From DASSSY01 sp035708205 (GTDB lineage: Bacteria; Bacteroidota; Bacteroidia; Chitinophagales; Chitinophagaceae), in NCBI GenBank assembly GCA_035708205.1, contig DASSSY010000003.1:179781-243780 (forward strand): 64,000 nucleotides of DNA, written 5' to 3'. A program made the position numbers and the translations under genes. The notes below the pieces were generated by a model. That model was not told the origin of the DNA and did no database searches. It saw nothing but the letters and a program-made list of their open reading frames with translations. Shown here piece by piece: positions 25,315 through 33,929 of this stretch. Position 1 is the stretch's first letter. The number at the start of each line of letters is the position of its first letter.

Positions 25315-27171
25315 TCAATATTCCACCGTCAGGTTTAAGTCCTGCTTAAGCATTTTCAATACGGGATTCCTTTCCATCAACTCTTCAAAGATATCCTGCT
25401 TACTTTTCACTTTCCCGGTTGGGACGGTCTTCTCAGCATTCGGGTCCAACCGCACGACCACACGCAGGGTGCCCAGTCCCGTTTGTTTTCTAACGTACGT
25501 GCGAAAAGGCTTTGCAGCATTCTTGGCATAGGCCAGGTTAATCTCCGAGCTGCTGAACAAATGCAGCTCGTCTTCAGCGGCAAAGTGCACCGTAGCCATT
25601 GTCATTTGCTCGGCCAGGATCAGGTTGGTCTGGCGCAGCCCGGCTTTAAAATCATTGAACAATTGCTCCGCCAGCTCCTGGGATAAGGCTTTCTTTTGCT
25701 TCTGGCCCGGCGTTTCATTCCTGGCCTGCAGATCGGACAAAATGTCCAGGCTTATCTTGGGCCTCGCAGGGCGGGAACGGCCGGGCGCAGATGCGGCAGG
25801 ACGTGGAGCGGTCGCTTCACGCCCTGTATCTTCATGAACCTCTCGGTTTCCGGCATAGCCCGCCGTAGGGTACGGCTGGGGTCCGGGGGCGTTCACGGAA
25901 CCGGTGTCCTCAGGACCCTGAAGAATCTCCGCGGGCTTTGTTCCCGCTACGCTTCCCGCTTTGGGAAGAACATCGGCTTGTACAGCGGGCCGTACCGGTT
26001 CAGGCGTTAATTTTTTTTTTATTTCCGCCTGGGGCGCGGCAGAGACTAAGGCGCCGGGCGCCACGAGGTCATTTAAATAACACAGCCGGATCAGGCATAA
26101 TTCCACGTGCAACCGCTTATTCAAAGCGTTTTTATAACTCAGCTCCGCTTCGTTCAGGATGCTCAGCGCCGATAAAATGAAAGCGTCGGGAATAAGCTGG
26201 GCATGCTCGTAAAACTGGCGCTTATGCGCCTCCGGTAATTCCAGGAGCCTGGCCATACGCTTGTCGCGGCAAAGCAACAGGTTCCTGAAATGCTCGGCAA
26301 AGCCATTCAGGATCAGGTCGCCCTCAAAGCCTTTTTGTAACAGCTCATCCAGGAATAATAAGGTACCCGGGATATCTTTTGTCAGCAGCCATTCAGACAG
26401 CTTAAAATAAGAAGTGGCATCCAGGATATTCAGGTGCTCGACCACGGCGGCATAGGTCAGGCGGCCTTCCGAAAAGCCGGCCAGCCGGTCCATCATGGAC
26501 AGGGCGTCCCGCATGCAGCCCTCGCTTTTCTGGGCAATGACATGCAATGCCGTTTCTTCAGCCGACAAGTTTTCCTTCCCGGCAATGTCCTGCAAATGAT
26601 GCACTATGGCCTCAGGCCTGATCCTTTTGAAATCAAAGATCTGGCAACGGGATAAGATCGTCGGCAGGATCTTATGCTTCTCCGTGGTGGCCAGAATAAA
26701 AATGGCATAGGCCGGCGGTTCTTCCAGGGTCTTCAGGAAAGCATTAAAGGCCGCGGAGCTCAGCATGTGCACCTCATCTATGATATAAATCTTGTACTTA
26801 CCATGCTGGGGCGCATAGCGCACCTGTTCCGTCAGCCGGCGAATATCCTCAACCGAATTATTGCTGGCGGCATCCAGCTCAAAAATATTGAGCGCGCTGT
26901 TGTTCTTAAAGGCCTGGCAGGTCGTGCACTCGCCGCAGGCTTCCAGGTCAGCGGTCGGGTTTTCGCAGTTCAGGGTGCGGGCCAGGATACGGGCGCAGGT
27001 TGTCTTCCCTACCCCGCGCGGCCCGCAAAAAAGGTAGGCATGGGCCAGGTGATTGTTGCGAATGGCGTTTTTTAAGGTAGTGGTAATATGCTCCTGGCCT
27101 ACTACCGTATCGAAAGTCTGCGGCCGGTATTTCCGGGCCGACACCATATATTGTTCCGTTCCTGAAGACAT
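25315..27171 (-). CDS. dnaX: DNA polymerase III subunits tau/gamma
   Basis: 618 residues. AAA+ module with Walker A GPRGVGKTT (about 50), zinc module CENPTADLEACGECTTC, Walker B IIDEVHMLS and sensor ILATTEKHKILPTI. Domain III runs to about residue 375 (LCLIRLCYLND). A low-complexity linker follows (390-470, rich in Pro and Ala), then a C-terminal tau-specific part. Codons 384-387 contain an uninterrupted A10 run, and both neighbouring frames reach a stop within two to four codons, which would give a gamma-like product of 387 or 390 residues. It is the clamp-loader motor; the tau tail binds polymerase and helicase. Confidence 0.96.
   Translation of the reverse strand: MSSGTEQYMVSARKYRPQTFDTVVGQEHITTTLKNAIRNNHLAHAYLFCGPRGVGKTTCARILARTLNCENPTADLEACGECTTCQAFKNNSALNIFELDAASNNSVEDIRRLTEQVRYAPQHGKYKIYIIDEVHMLSSAAFNAFLKTLEEPPAYAIFILATTEKHKILPTILSRCQIFDFKRIRPEAIVHHLQDIAGKENLSAEETALHVIAQKSEGCMRDALSMMDRLAGFSEGRLTYAAVVEHLNILDATSYFKLSEWLLTKDIPGTLLFLDELLQKGFEGDLILNGFAEHFRNLLLCRDKRMARLLELPEAHKRQFYEHAQLIPDAFILSALSILNEAELSYKNALNKRLHVELCLIRLCYLNDLVAPGALVSAAPQAEIKKKLTPEPVRPAVQADVLPKAGSVAGTKPAEILQGPEDTGSVNAPGPQPYPTAGYAGNREVHEDTGREATAPRPAASAPGRSRPARPKISLDILSDLQARNETPGQKQKKALSQELAEQLFNDFKAGLRQTNLILAEQMTMATVHFAAEDELHLFSSSEINLAYAKNAAKPFRTYVRKQTGLGTLRVVVRLDPNAEKTVPTGKVKSKQDIFEELMERNPVLKMLKQDLNLTVEY
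26011..26020 (-). promoter_or_regulatory. A10 slippage site in dnaX
   Basis: Ten A residues in the coding strand spanning Ile384 to Lys387. Loss of one A gives N-stop directly; gain of one A (or a -1 ribosomal shift) gives I-N-A-stop. It falls at the domain III / tau-tail boundary. Confidence 0.7.
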
Positions 27172-27229
27172 AGGTGCAAGTTCTGCAAATTACACCAAAT
27201 CTACAATAAAATTTTCTTTGAAAAATGAC

Positions 27230-27769
27230 TCAGGCCTTAACGGCATGATCCTTCAGAACCGCGGCCGCCTGCCGCAAACGCTCCTGTTCATTACCCTGGA
27301 GACAAGCCCAGGGCAATCCCGAATTGATGACGATCTCTTTGTAAACCTTAAAAAAATATTGGCGCATTTCCGGCTCTGGATGCTCACGCTGGGGATCGGC
27401 CACCCAGGGTAAATCGATATCGGTCAGCAAATAATCATCATATTGCCGCCGGCCAATGGCCCGCAAGATCCGTTCATCACAGCGGCCATATTTGTGCTCT
27501 GACCAGACTTTCAGGACATACAAATCGGTATCGCAGAACAAAAGGCCGTTCCGGGCCTCTTCCGCCTTCTGCTCTTCTAAAGCCAGCTGGCCCCTGGCGA
27601 TTTCCCACAGGTCCTCATAAACATAAGGACGGCCCAGGGCGTCAATATATTCCCGTGCAAACTCCGGCACGAAAACCGTATCGAAATGCTGTGCCAAAGC
27701 CTTTGCAACCGTACTTTTCCCGGTAGATTCCGGGCCGATGATCACTATTTTCTTAACGGGCTGCGCCAA
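27230..27769 (-). CDS. NadR-like nicotinamide riboside kinase (AAA ATPase)
   Basis: 179 residues from a TTG start at 27769; a stop codon lies four codons upstream, and no ATG is available before the P-loop. KKIVIIGPESTGKSTVAKAL is the Walker A region, FVPEFAREYIDALG and LFCDTDLYVLKVWSEHKYG are hallmarks of the ribosylnicotinamide kinase domain of NadR, and YLLTDIDLPWVADPQREHPE is near the C-terminal third. It lacks the HTH and NMN adenylyltransferase domains of enterobacterial NadR, as is usual in Bacteroidota. It should phosphorylate nicotinamide riboside to NMN for NAD salvage. Confidence 0.85.
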   Translation of the reverse strand: MAQPVKKIVIIGPESTGKSTVAKALAQHFDTVFVPEFAREYIDALGRPYVYEDLWEIARGQLALEEQKAEEARNGLLFCDTDLYVLKVWSEHKYGRCDERILRAIGRRQYDDYLLTDIDLPWVADPQREHPEPEMRQYFFKVYKEIVINSGLPWACLQGNEQERLRQAAAVLKDHAVKA

Positions 27770-27858
27770 ATCGCTATCGTTTTAACTTCATCATATAAAA
27801 AATCCATGAGGCTTTGTGTCCTTAACGCCGTCATGTTCCGAAAGCTTCTACCGCCGAT

Positions 27859-28002
27859 GTCCAATTCAACCCTTGTGCGATTAAAAGCATGTGTATATTT
27901 GGCTGCCCGTAGCCAACATTTTATTTCAATTCAACTCTTGTCCGATTAAAAGTCGTGGCACCGGGTGGTCAGTGCATATTGATACCGGCTTCAATTCAAC
28001 CC
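27859..28002 (-). CRISPR. Degenerate two-spacer CRISPR remnant
   Basis: Three repeat copies start at 27859, 27924 and 27989, exactly 65 bp apart. The first two are 29 bp (25/29 identical); the third matches only for its first 12-14 bases. Both spacers are 36 bp and unrelated to each other. Read on the minus strand the repeat runs CTTTTAATCGGACAAGAG then TTGAATTGAAA, ending in the ATTGAAA-type handle typical of I-B/III repeats. In that orientation the leader-proximal copy is the truncated one. No cas gene is in the window, so this is an orphan relic. Confidence 0.6.
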
Positions 28003-28085
28003 GCAGGCATTTTTCCGGGGGTGTCCTGTTTTGTCGGCATGGTCCTCCTATGGCCGCTAACCGGGCCGTAACGCCGATAAGCGCC

Positions 28086-29522
28086 TCAGCCCAATTGTAC
28101 CTGCCGTCCCCGCTTTTGTTGACCGCCGTTAGCGTGCAGCCTTTCAATTAATTCTCCTGCCAGCTTCTTTGCCTGTTCACGCAGCTCATTTACCGCTGTA
28201 CTTTCCCATAATTCACCTTTCAGGTTAGCGCCAATCGTAAACAAATTGGTATGCGGCTGGCCAGCGGCATTGATCACCTGGAACGATACCGTGTCCGTTA
28301 TGATTCCAAGCCTGAACTTATCCTGCTTGAGGATCCCCTTTAAAAAGCAATGCTTTAAAAAGCTCTGGTCCAGCCTCATCAGGTCCGTTTCCGGGCCGGT
28401 ACAATTAATGACCCGCGATACCTTTATCGTTTTCATTTCATTGTCGCTACGGTCAAAATACTCAACGTTGATCAGGCCTTCCGATTCTTCCATATCGATG
28501 ATCTTCCCGGAATTGATATGAAGCCTGCCGTCAATTCTTAACTGTTGGATCCTATCATGGGAATGCAACGGGATCCGGTGCCTGGCAACGCCCCATAAAT
28601 GCCGGAGCCTTGCCATGAACAAAGCCTTTTCACTGTCCGGCAGGGACTGCCATATCTTTTGCGTACGCGGCCTTAAGGAATCAATAACCGGCTCGGCAGA
28701 AACCCCGTACGCCCTAACCGCTTTAATATGCCTGTTGACCAGCTTTACCAATTCAAAAAGGGTCAAGCCGTCGGTTAATTCCTCAATTAATTTTGAATAC
28801 TTCAATCCGTTGTGGCGGTGGGGTAAAATATTAAAACCGTTCGGCGAAATTGAATAAATCTCTCCCTTAAAATCCTGCTCAGATAAGCCCAGTACGGTAT
28901 CGACCATGGTCAGGCCGTTCCCGATGATTAAAACAGGGAAATGGTCCCGGGTGTTTTTTACCGATTCAGCCGTCCAGGGATTCCGGAAATAATTGGGGCT
29001 GTGATAAAAGTCCATATTCCTGATACCGGGATTTCTCGGGATATGGTTTCCCGTGGCGATCACACAATGCTCAACATTTAATTCCCGGCCATTATCCAGC
29101 CATAATGAAACAGCATCGTCGGAAAGGTCAAGGTCAGAGACAAAGCTGTCCACAACGGCGAGATTTATATGCTTTGCTTCGGCAAGCGCTTTTGTTTCCT
29201 CCCATATGGAACATAAATAGGTTCCATAAAGCTGCCGGGGCAGGAAGGCGTTGGCAATAAGCATCCTGTCCTTTTCCTTAAAGTCGTCTCTTTGCATGAC
29301 CCAGTCCAGGAAATGATCAGGCTGATCCGGGTAGGCGCTCATCTTGCCGGCAATGACATTCAACAGGTGCCTGCCGGAATAAGGACTAAAAGCGATGCCC
29401 TTATTCAGGGTTTCCTTCTCGTTGATCAATATGATCTCGCAAGGTTCGGTAGCCTGGTCAACAAGCTGGACGGCGGTCATCGTTCCCGTAAAGCCGCCGC
29501 CAATAATGCCGATTCTTCCCAT
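28086..29522 (-). CDS. FAD/NAD(P)-binding protein (HcrA-like oxidoreductase)
   Basis: 478 residues of the FAD-NAD(P)-binding family (PF13454). GIIGGGFTGTMTAVQL at the N-terminus is the FAD dinucleotide fold; NVIAGKMSAYPDQPDHFLDW follows, as in this family. HCVIATGNHIPRNPGI is the ATG motif, and VLIIGNGLTMVDTVLGL is a second Rossmann motif. Members are often annotated as hydroxyacylglutathione or lysine N6-hydroxylase-like oxidoreductases, but no substrate is established here. It stands alone between the CRISPR relic and a divergent dehydrogenase gene. Confidence 0.8.
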   Translation of the reverse strand: MGRIGIIGGGFTGTMTAVQLVDQATEPCEIILINEKETLNKGIAFSPYSGRHLLNVIAGKMSAYPDQPDHFLDWVMQRDDFKEKDRMLIANAFLPRQLYGTYLCSIWEETKALAEAKHINLAVVDSFVSDLDLSDDAVSLWLDNGRELNVEHCVIATGNHIPRNPGIRNMDFYHSPNYFRNPWTAESVKNTRDHFPVLIIGNGLTMVDTVLGLSEQDFKGEIYSISPNGFNILPHRHNGLKYSKLIEELTDGLTLFELVKLVNRHIKAVRAYGVSAEPVIDSLRPRTQKIWQSLPDSEKALFMARLRHLWGVARHRIPLHSHDRIQQLRIDGRLHINSGKIIDMEESEGLINVEYFDRSDNEMKTIKVSRVINCTGPETDLMRLDQSFLKHCFLKGILKQDKFRLGIITDTVSFQVINAAGQPHTNLFTIGANLKGELWESTAVNELREQAKKLAGELIERLHANGGQQKRGRQVQLG

Positions 29523-29758
29523 CCTAATATTTTTTTCGTTTGGTTAATGACCTGTTCCGTATCTTCCCGGCTAACGGGATATTTCCTGCGCAATTTCAAC
29601 AAAAAGGTACATTTATCCAATTGTTTGGCGGAATTATTAACCATTTTAACGATGAGCCCGGCAGGTATGCTTTTACCTGGGCATCAAGATTTCTCCATGA
29701 AAGCGCCGGGAAGCCCCTAGCCGGAAAATGGTTACCTTGCTTCGGAAAAATACGACTT

Positions 29759-30718
29759 ATGAAGATATTCTGCACCCGTAAAATAGCCGATAGGGGATTA
29801 GATAAGCTCAGGGCCATGGGTCATGAGGTCAGCTATTGGGATAAAAAGGAGGTCATGGACACCGAAACGCTCATCGCGGCCTGCCGGGACGTGCAGGCGC
29901 TGGTCGTTGCCGACCGCAACCGCCTCCGGGAAGATTTTCTCCGGGCCTGTTCTCATTTGAAGATCATTGCCCTGCATTCGGCCGGCTATAATCATGTGGA
30001 CATTGCCACGGCAAAGGAGCTGGGCATATTGGTCAGCAACACCGGCAGTATCGGCTGTAAAGAAACCGCAGATACGGCATTCATGCTCATGCTGGCCGTG
30101 TCCAAGAAAGCGTTTTACAACCACCGGAAGATCCTGGAAGGTGAATGGGGACATTTTGAGCCGGCGGAGAATTTAGGTATTTCCCTGCGGGGCAAAACGT
30201 TGGGCGTTTTCGGCATGGGCAATATAGGCATGGAAATGGCCAGGCTGTGCCAGGCGGCTTACGGCATGAGCGTTATTTACCATAACCGCCACCTTAATCA
30301 CCGGGCGGAAGAAAGCATGGACGTGTCCTGGGTAAGCTTCGAGCAGCTGCTGGCCCGGAGCGATGTTATTTCCGTTCATGCGGGCCTGAACCCGGAATCC
30401 GAAAACAAATTTAATGAGCAGGCTTTCGCGCAAATGAGGGCCCAAGCCATTTTCATCAACACCGCGCGGGGCGGCATTCATGACGAGGCCGCGCTTACGG
30501 AAGCTTTGAAAAGCGGGCGGATATGGGGCGCGGGCCTGGATGTTGCCCACCCGGAGCCCATGCATCCGGGCAATCCCTTGTTAAGCCTGCCGAATGTTGC
30601 CGTCACCCCGCACATCGGTAACGCGATAGATACGGCCCGGGTAGCCATGTCCGTTTGCGTGGCGGAAAATATCATTGCCGCGGCCGGCGGTTCGCCCGTT
30701 CCAAATCCGGTTTCCTGA
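29759..30718 (+). CDS. D-isomer-specific 2-hydroxyacid dehydrogenase
   Basis: 319 residues from the ATG at 29759; the open frame extends upstream but MKIFCTRKIADRGLDKL is the natural start. The NAD-binding motif is LGVFGMGNIGMEMA (near residue 150). Catalytic Arg, Glu and His lie in INTARGGIHDE, AGLDVAHPE and VTPHIGNAI. Candidate activities are D-lactate, glyoxylate/hydroxypyruvate or phosphoglycerate dehydrogenase; the short C-terminus without an ACT domain argues against standard SerA. There is no operon partner; the next gene is in the mobile element. Confidence 0.88.
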   Translation: MKIFCTRKIADRGLDKLRAMGHEVSYWDKKEVMDTETLIAACRDVQALVVADRNRLREDFLRACSHLKIIALHSAGYNHVDIATAKELGILVSNTGSIGCKETADTAFMLMLAVSKKAFYNHRKILEGEWGHFEPAENLGISLRGKTLGVFGMGNIGMEMARLCQAAYGMSVIYHNRHLNHRAEESMDVSWVSFEQLLARSDVISVHAGLNPESENKFNEQAFAQMRAQAIFINTARGGIHDEAALTEALKSGRIWGAGLDVAHPEPMHPGNPLLSLPNVAVTPHIGNAIDTARVAMSVCVAENIIAAAGGSPVPNPVS

Positions 30719-31220
30719 CGACCGGTTTCCTGCCAATAACCATTAAAAAATATGGAGCTTATACCTGGTACTTCTTCCGCCGTTGTCCCACAAACCAACC
30801 ATAGCGCTTCCCCTAGTAAATCCGAAGATCACGGGTAGCGGCAGCCGTTGTGCTCCGGCATCCCTGTCGGTGAGGACACCAACAGGAGGGGGCCTATTTT
30901 AGATAGGATGATAAAAGCCATTGCGCCCAATATAAATAATATCTAAACAGTCGAAAATGAATGGCGCCGCATGTTTTCCGGTAGCCCGGGCGCACCTTCT
31001 GCTCAACACTTCTATCGCCCGAGAACGGAAAGGTCCCGACTATCCCGGAATGGTCGATTGCCAGCTGAAACCCGGTGCACAGCAGGGATTGAGGCGGTAT
31101 GCCAAATAATGGTACAATTGGTCAGAACAAGTGAAAATGGGCATCGCGCCGCCAGGCAACGAGGCGCATCGCCGTTTCGTAAATAAAAAAGGCTTCAAAA
31201 TTGAAGCCTTTTTTATTTCG
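30719..31220. other. Gene-poor stretch left of the island
   Basis: About 500 bp with no convincing gene. A 10-bp hairpin (CCTGTCGGTG/CACCAACAGG, one wobble pair, AGGA loop) lies at 30863-30886, and a terminator lies at its right end. Confidence 0.6.
31183..31216 (-). terminator. Terminator of the split native tRNA-Arg
   Basis: Long near-perfect inverted repeat AAATAAAAAAGGCTTC ... GAAGCCTTTTTTATTT with a short AAAATT loop, directly after the orphaned tRNA 3' half on the minus strand. Confidence 0.85.
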
Positions 31221-31264
31221 TGACCCCGTCAGGATTCAAACCTGAAACCTTTTGATCCGTAGTC
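31221..31264 (-). pseudogene. 3' half of native tRNA-Arg (ACG), cut by island
   Basis: From the anticodon loop to the discriminator base: the anticodon 3' strand, T stem TCAGG/CCTGA and acceptor strand CGGGGTC are intact. Its missing 5' half lies 17.6 kb away at 48817-48864; joined, the two form a full cloverleaf with GGCCCCG/CGGGGTC acceptor pairing. Confidence 0.88.
31247..31264. repeat. attL direct repeat
   Basis: 18-bp ACCTTTTGATCCGTAGTC, identical to 48817-48834. It covers the anticodon loop and its 3' flank of tRNA-Arg(ACG), the integration core. Confidence 0.88.
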
Positions 31265-31390
31265 GGCTTTTGGACTTAATTCCGTTTTAATCCATCTAAA
31301 CCTATTTTTACTTAACTGATTAATTATCAATAGTTTAATAAATATCCGATAGCTTTGTACTTACCTGTTTTATATGAAGTTTAGCCCCTG

Positions 31391-31417
31391 ATTGCTGGCA
31401 AATTGTTGGCAAATTTC
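31391..31417. repeat. Left copy of terminal tandem motif, candidate Int/Xis arm site
   Basis: 27 bp made of two tandem units TTGCTGGCAAA and TTGTTGGCAAA. It matches 48563-48589 at 26 of 27 positions in the same orientation. It lies 127 bp inside attL and 38 bp before the integrase start. Confidence 0.65.
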
Positions 31418-31454
31418 GAGAAGGAGAGGATTGTAAATCATAAAAAACAAAGCT

Positions 31455-32813
31455 ATGTCAGCAACAATCGCAATCACATTAGACACCCGGAGAATGAAAA
31501 AAGACAACACTTATCCGGTAAAATTATTGGTAACTTTCGAGCGCACTCCCCAAAGATACCAAACAATTTATGACCTCACTCAAAAGGAATTTGATGCCAT
31601 TTCTTCGCCCAGGGTATCCGATAAATTACAAAAAGTCAGGGACGATTTGAAATTAATAAAACGTGAGGCAGAAGAAGTTGTTAACACCCTTACACCGTTT
31701 TCGTTTAAAGGGTTTGAAAAGGCCTACATATACAATAATGCCCATTTCAAACAAAGAAAACATATCAGGAAGGCTATTACCGCATCAGAAGAAATGGATT
31801 CCTTCGATTTTTCTCCATTTTTTAAAAGATTTCCCATCGTTAAGGAAACAGATTTGGAGCCAAATACAATTGGGTTCACTTTTCAGAATTACATCAGGCA
31901 ACTATTAAAAGCGGGTAGAATTGGTACAGCCGCAAACTATTATAGCGGCTACATTTCTTTAAAAAAGTATGGCGGAAACTTGCGGTTTACAGAAATAACA
32001 GTCGATTTTCTCCGGTCATACGAGCAATGGATGAAAGGCAAAAATTCCTCTAAAACCACGATTGGGATTTATTTGCGAGCATTGAGGGCTATGTTTAATG
32101 AAGCTGATGCAAATGGTATCATCAATAACGAGCACTGTTATCCTTTCGGCAGAAGGAAATATCTTATCCCCAGTTCAAGAAATATAAAGAAAGCGCTTGA
32201 ATTGAGCCATATAGAGAAAATATACTATTACCAGCCCACCTGTGAGAGCGAAGCACAAGCAAGAGATTACTGGCTATTTCTCTATTTTGGCAATGGCATG
32301 AATACGAAAGATATGGCGCTGCTCAAATACAAAAATATCGAGGGAGAATACCTGGTATTTGAGCGTGCTAAAACCGAATGGTCAACAAGGACAGATCCCA
32401 AAATCATATCTGTTTTTATGTCAGACGATATATTAAAAATTATAGATCGTTGGGGCAATAAAGACAAAAGCCCTGAAAACTATATTTTCCCCATATTGTC
32501 AGCAGGGATTAGCCCGTTAAGGGAATATGAACTTATTCAGCTCTTCACGGCGTTTATTAACGATTGGATGAAAAAGATAGGGGAACACTTTAATATTCCT
32601 AAAAAGGTAACAACCTATGTTGCCCGCCATACCTTTTCAACGGTCATGAAACGTTCCGGCACCAGCACCGAATTTATACAAGAAGCATTAGGACATGCCG
32701 ATTTAAAAACTACCGAAAATTACCTCGATAGCTTTGAGAATGAAGTTAAGAAAGCGTTTGCGGGTAAGTTGGTAGCATTCAAGAAAAAACCAAAACGGAG
32801 GAGCCGGAATTGA
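31455..32813 (+). CDS. Tyrosine integrase of the island
   Basis: 452 residues. The N-terminal arm-binding domain (MSATIAITLDTRRMKKDNTYPV) and SAM-like core-binding domain (about 130-235, LRFTEITVDFLRSYEQWMK) are those of Bacteroidota phage/CTn integrases. The catalytic domain has TYVARHTFSTVMKRSG with Arg near 391, LGHADLKTTENYL with His, and the nucleophile Tyr near 423. The usual first Arg position reads GMNTKDMALLKYKNI, with no Arg, as reported for IntDOT. It catalyses integration at tRNA-Arg and sits 190 bp from attL, transcribed away from it. Confidence 0.92.
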   Translation: MSATIAITLDTRRMKKDNTYPVKLLVTFERTPQRYQTIYDLTQKEFDAISSPRVSDKLQKVRDDLKLIKREAEEVVNTLTPFSFKGFEKAYIYNNAHFKQRKHIRKAITASEEMDSFDFSPFFKRFPIVKETDLEPNTIGFTFQNYIRQLLKAGRIGTAANYYSGYISLKKYGGNLRFTEITVDFLRSYEQWMKGKNSSKTTIGIYLRALRAMFNEADANGIINNEHCYPFGRRKYLIPSSRNIKKALELSHIEKIYYYQPTCESEAQARDYWLFLYFGNGMNTKDMALLKYKNIEGEYLVFERAKTEWSTRTDPKIISVFMSDDILKIIDRWGNKDKSPENYIFPILSAGISPLREYELIQLFTAFINDWMKKIGEHFNIPKKVTTYVARHTFSTVMKRSGTSTEFIQEALGHADLKTTENYLDSFENEVKKAFAGKLVAFKKKPKRRSRN

Positions 32814-32879
32814 TAGGCTTGGGTATGTACCAATATTACAACCGGCAGCAATAACCGGAAAATGTTGTAACTTTACTTT

Positions 32880-33164
32880 ATGAATCAGGACATTAGAATA
32901 GCGCTGCCTATATATGCATTTTGGGACGTAGATCGGGAAAAAATCGACCTCGAAAAGGATAAGAGTTTTATTATCTCCCGCATGTTTGAGCGAGCCAAAC
33001 TTGATGATATATTTGCTATTATTGCCTTATATGGTCGGGAGGCTACCAGTTCCATTTTAGAAAGGAATAAATACCTCAACCGGCAGGGGTTATATCTTGC
33101 TCATGCTGTATTAGGCACGCCGTTACAAAATTTCAAAGCTTATGCTTTTCTTAAACACCATTGA
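32880..33164 (+). CDS. Probable antitoxin of AbiEii-type pair (DUF6922-like)
   Basis: 94-residue protein with a WDVDREKIDLEKDKSFIISRMFERA segment followed by a helical region FAIIALYGREATSSILE. This pattern is seen in small proteins encoded just before AbiEii-like nucleotidyltransferases in Bacteroidota. Its last 23 bp overlap the toxin gene, giving translational coupling. A TAACTTTA element 12 bp upstream may be the promoter -7 box. It probably represses the operon or restrains the toxin, though no DNA-binding fold can be proven from sequence alone. Confidence 0.7.
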   Translation: MNQDIRIALPIYAFWDVDREKIDLEKDKSFIISRMFERAKLDDIFAIIALYGREATSSILERNKYLNRQGLYLAHAVLGTPLQNFKAYAFLKHH

Positions 33165-33891
33165 TCCGGAATTATATCAAGTTCTTTCTGATTTTTGTTC
33201 CATTCCTGAATTAGCCGATTTTTCATTAGTGGGCGGCACCTCACTTTCTCTGCAATTAGGACATCGCAAATCGGATGATCTGGACTTCTTTACCGACCAT
33301 TCTTTTGACGTAAGGCAAGTAAAAGAAGCTATTCTCCGGTATAACAGCAACGTATTATTCCTGAGCGAAACGCCACAAGGTATTAGCTTTAGCCTACCCA
33401 TGCCGGGCAAAACAGACGATGCCCGAAAACTGGATATTTATAACTGGGCAGTAAAATTTATACGTCCGGTAAGAAAAGAAGGTACTATAAGGCTGGCAAG
33501 TCTGGAAGATATTGCTGCTTTCAAGCTGGATGCGATTTGTCATAGAAAGGAGAAGAAAGATTATATAGACATCGCTGTATTGTTGGAAAAATTCTCTTTT
33601 GAAGAAATGCTCCGTTTCTACCGGGAAAAATTTCCTATGAACGAATCCCGTATCGTTCTCAGCGCTCTGTTTGATACGGAAGGATTGGAAAATTCAGTTG
33701 ACCCAGTCATGCTAAAAAGCCTAAACCTGGAAAACGCCCTGCAACAAATTCATAAGGCGGCCAAAGACTATTCGACACAACAAATTGAAGCGAAAAGTGC
33801 CTATGAAAAGAAACGGCTACAAGACCTGGAGAAAATGATAAAGCAACGAAGTGAAAACAAGCCTTCTCCCAAAAAGGGGCGGCGTATTTAA
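33142..33891 (+). CDS. AbiEii/AbiGii-family nucleotidyltransferase toxin
   Basis: 249 residues. The nucleotidyltransferase core is FSLVGGTSLSLQLGHRKSDDLDFFT (G-G/T-S then D-x-D, about 30-55). A second conserved part is ASLEDIAAFKLDAICHRKEKKDYIDIAVLL. AbiEii-like enzymes add nucleotides to tRNA acceptor ends or other targets and stop growth, acting in phage defence or plasmid maintenance. The overlapping upstream gene is the expected antitoxin. The pair would stabilise the island. Confidence 0.85.
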   Translation: MLFLNTIDPELYQVLSDFCSIPELADFSLVGGTSLSLQLGHRKSDDLDFFTDHSFDVRQVKEAILRYNSNVLFLSETPQGISFSLPMPGKTDDARKLDIYNWAVKFIRPVRKEGTIRLASLEDIAAFKLDAICHRKEKKDYIDIAVLLEKFSFEEMLRFYREKFPMNESRIVLSALFDTEGLENSVDPVMLKSLNLENALQQIHKAAKDYSTQQIEAKSAYEKKRLQDLEKMIKQRSENKPSPKKGRRI

Positions 33892-33929
33892 GCAGGGCTT
33901 GGTTCTGCAATACAAGAAAGAGGATCATT

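Noticed and set aside
27785..27830. A further CRISPR repeat upstream of the first copy
   Set aside because: The sequence at the expected position (27794) does not resemble the repeat; a weak match nearby is out of phase.
32815..32880. Second recombinase or transposase gene
   Set aside because: No transposase-like frame or terminal inverted repeats were found anywhere in the island; mobility is explained by the integrase alone.
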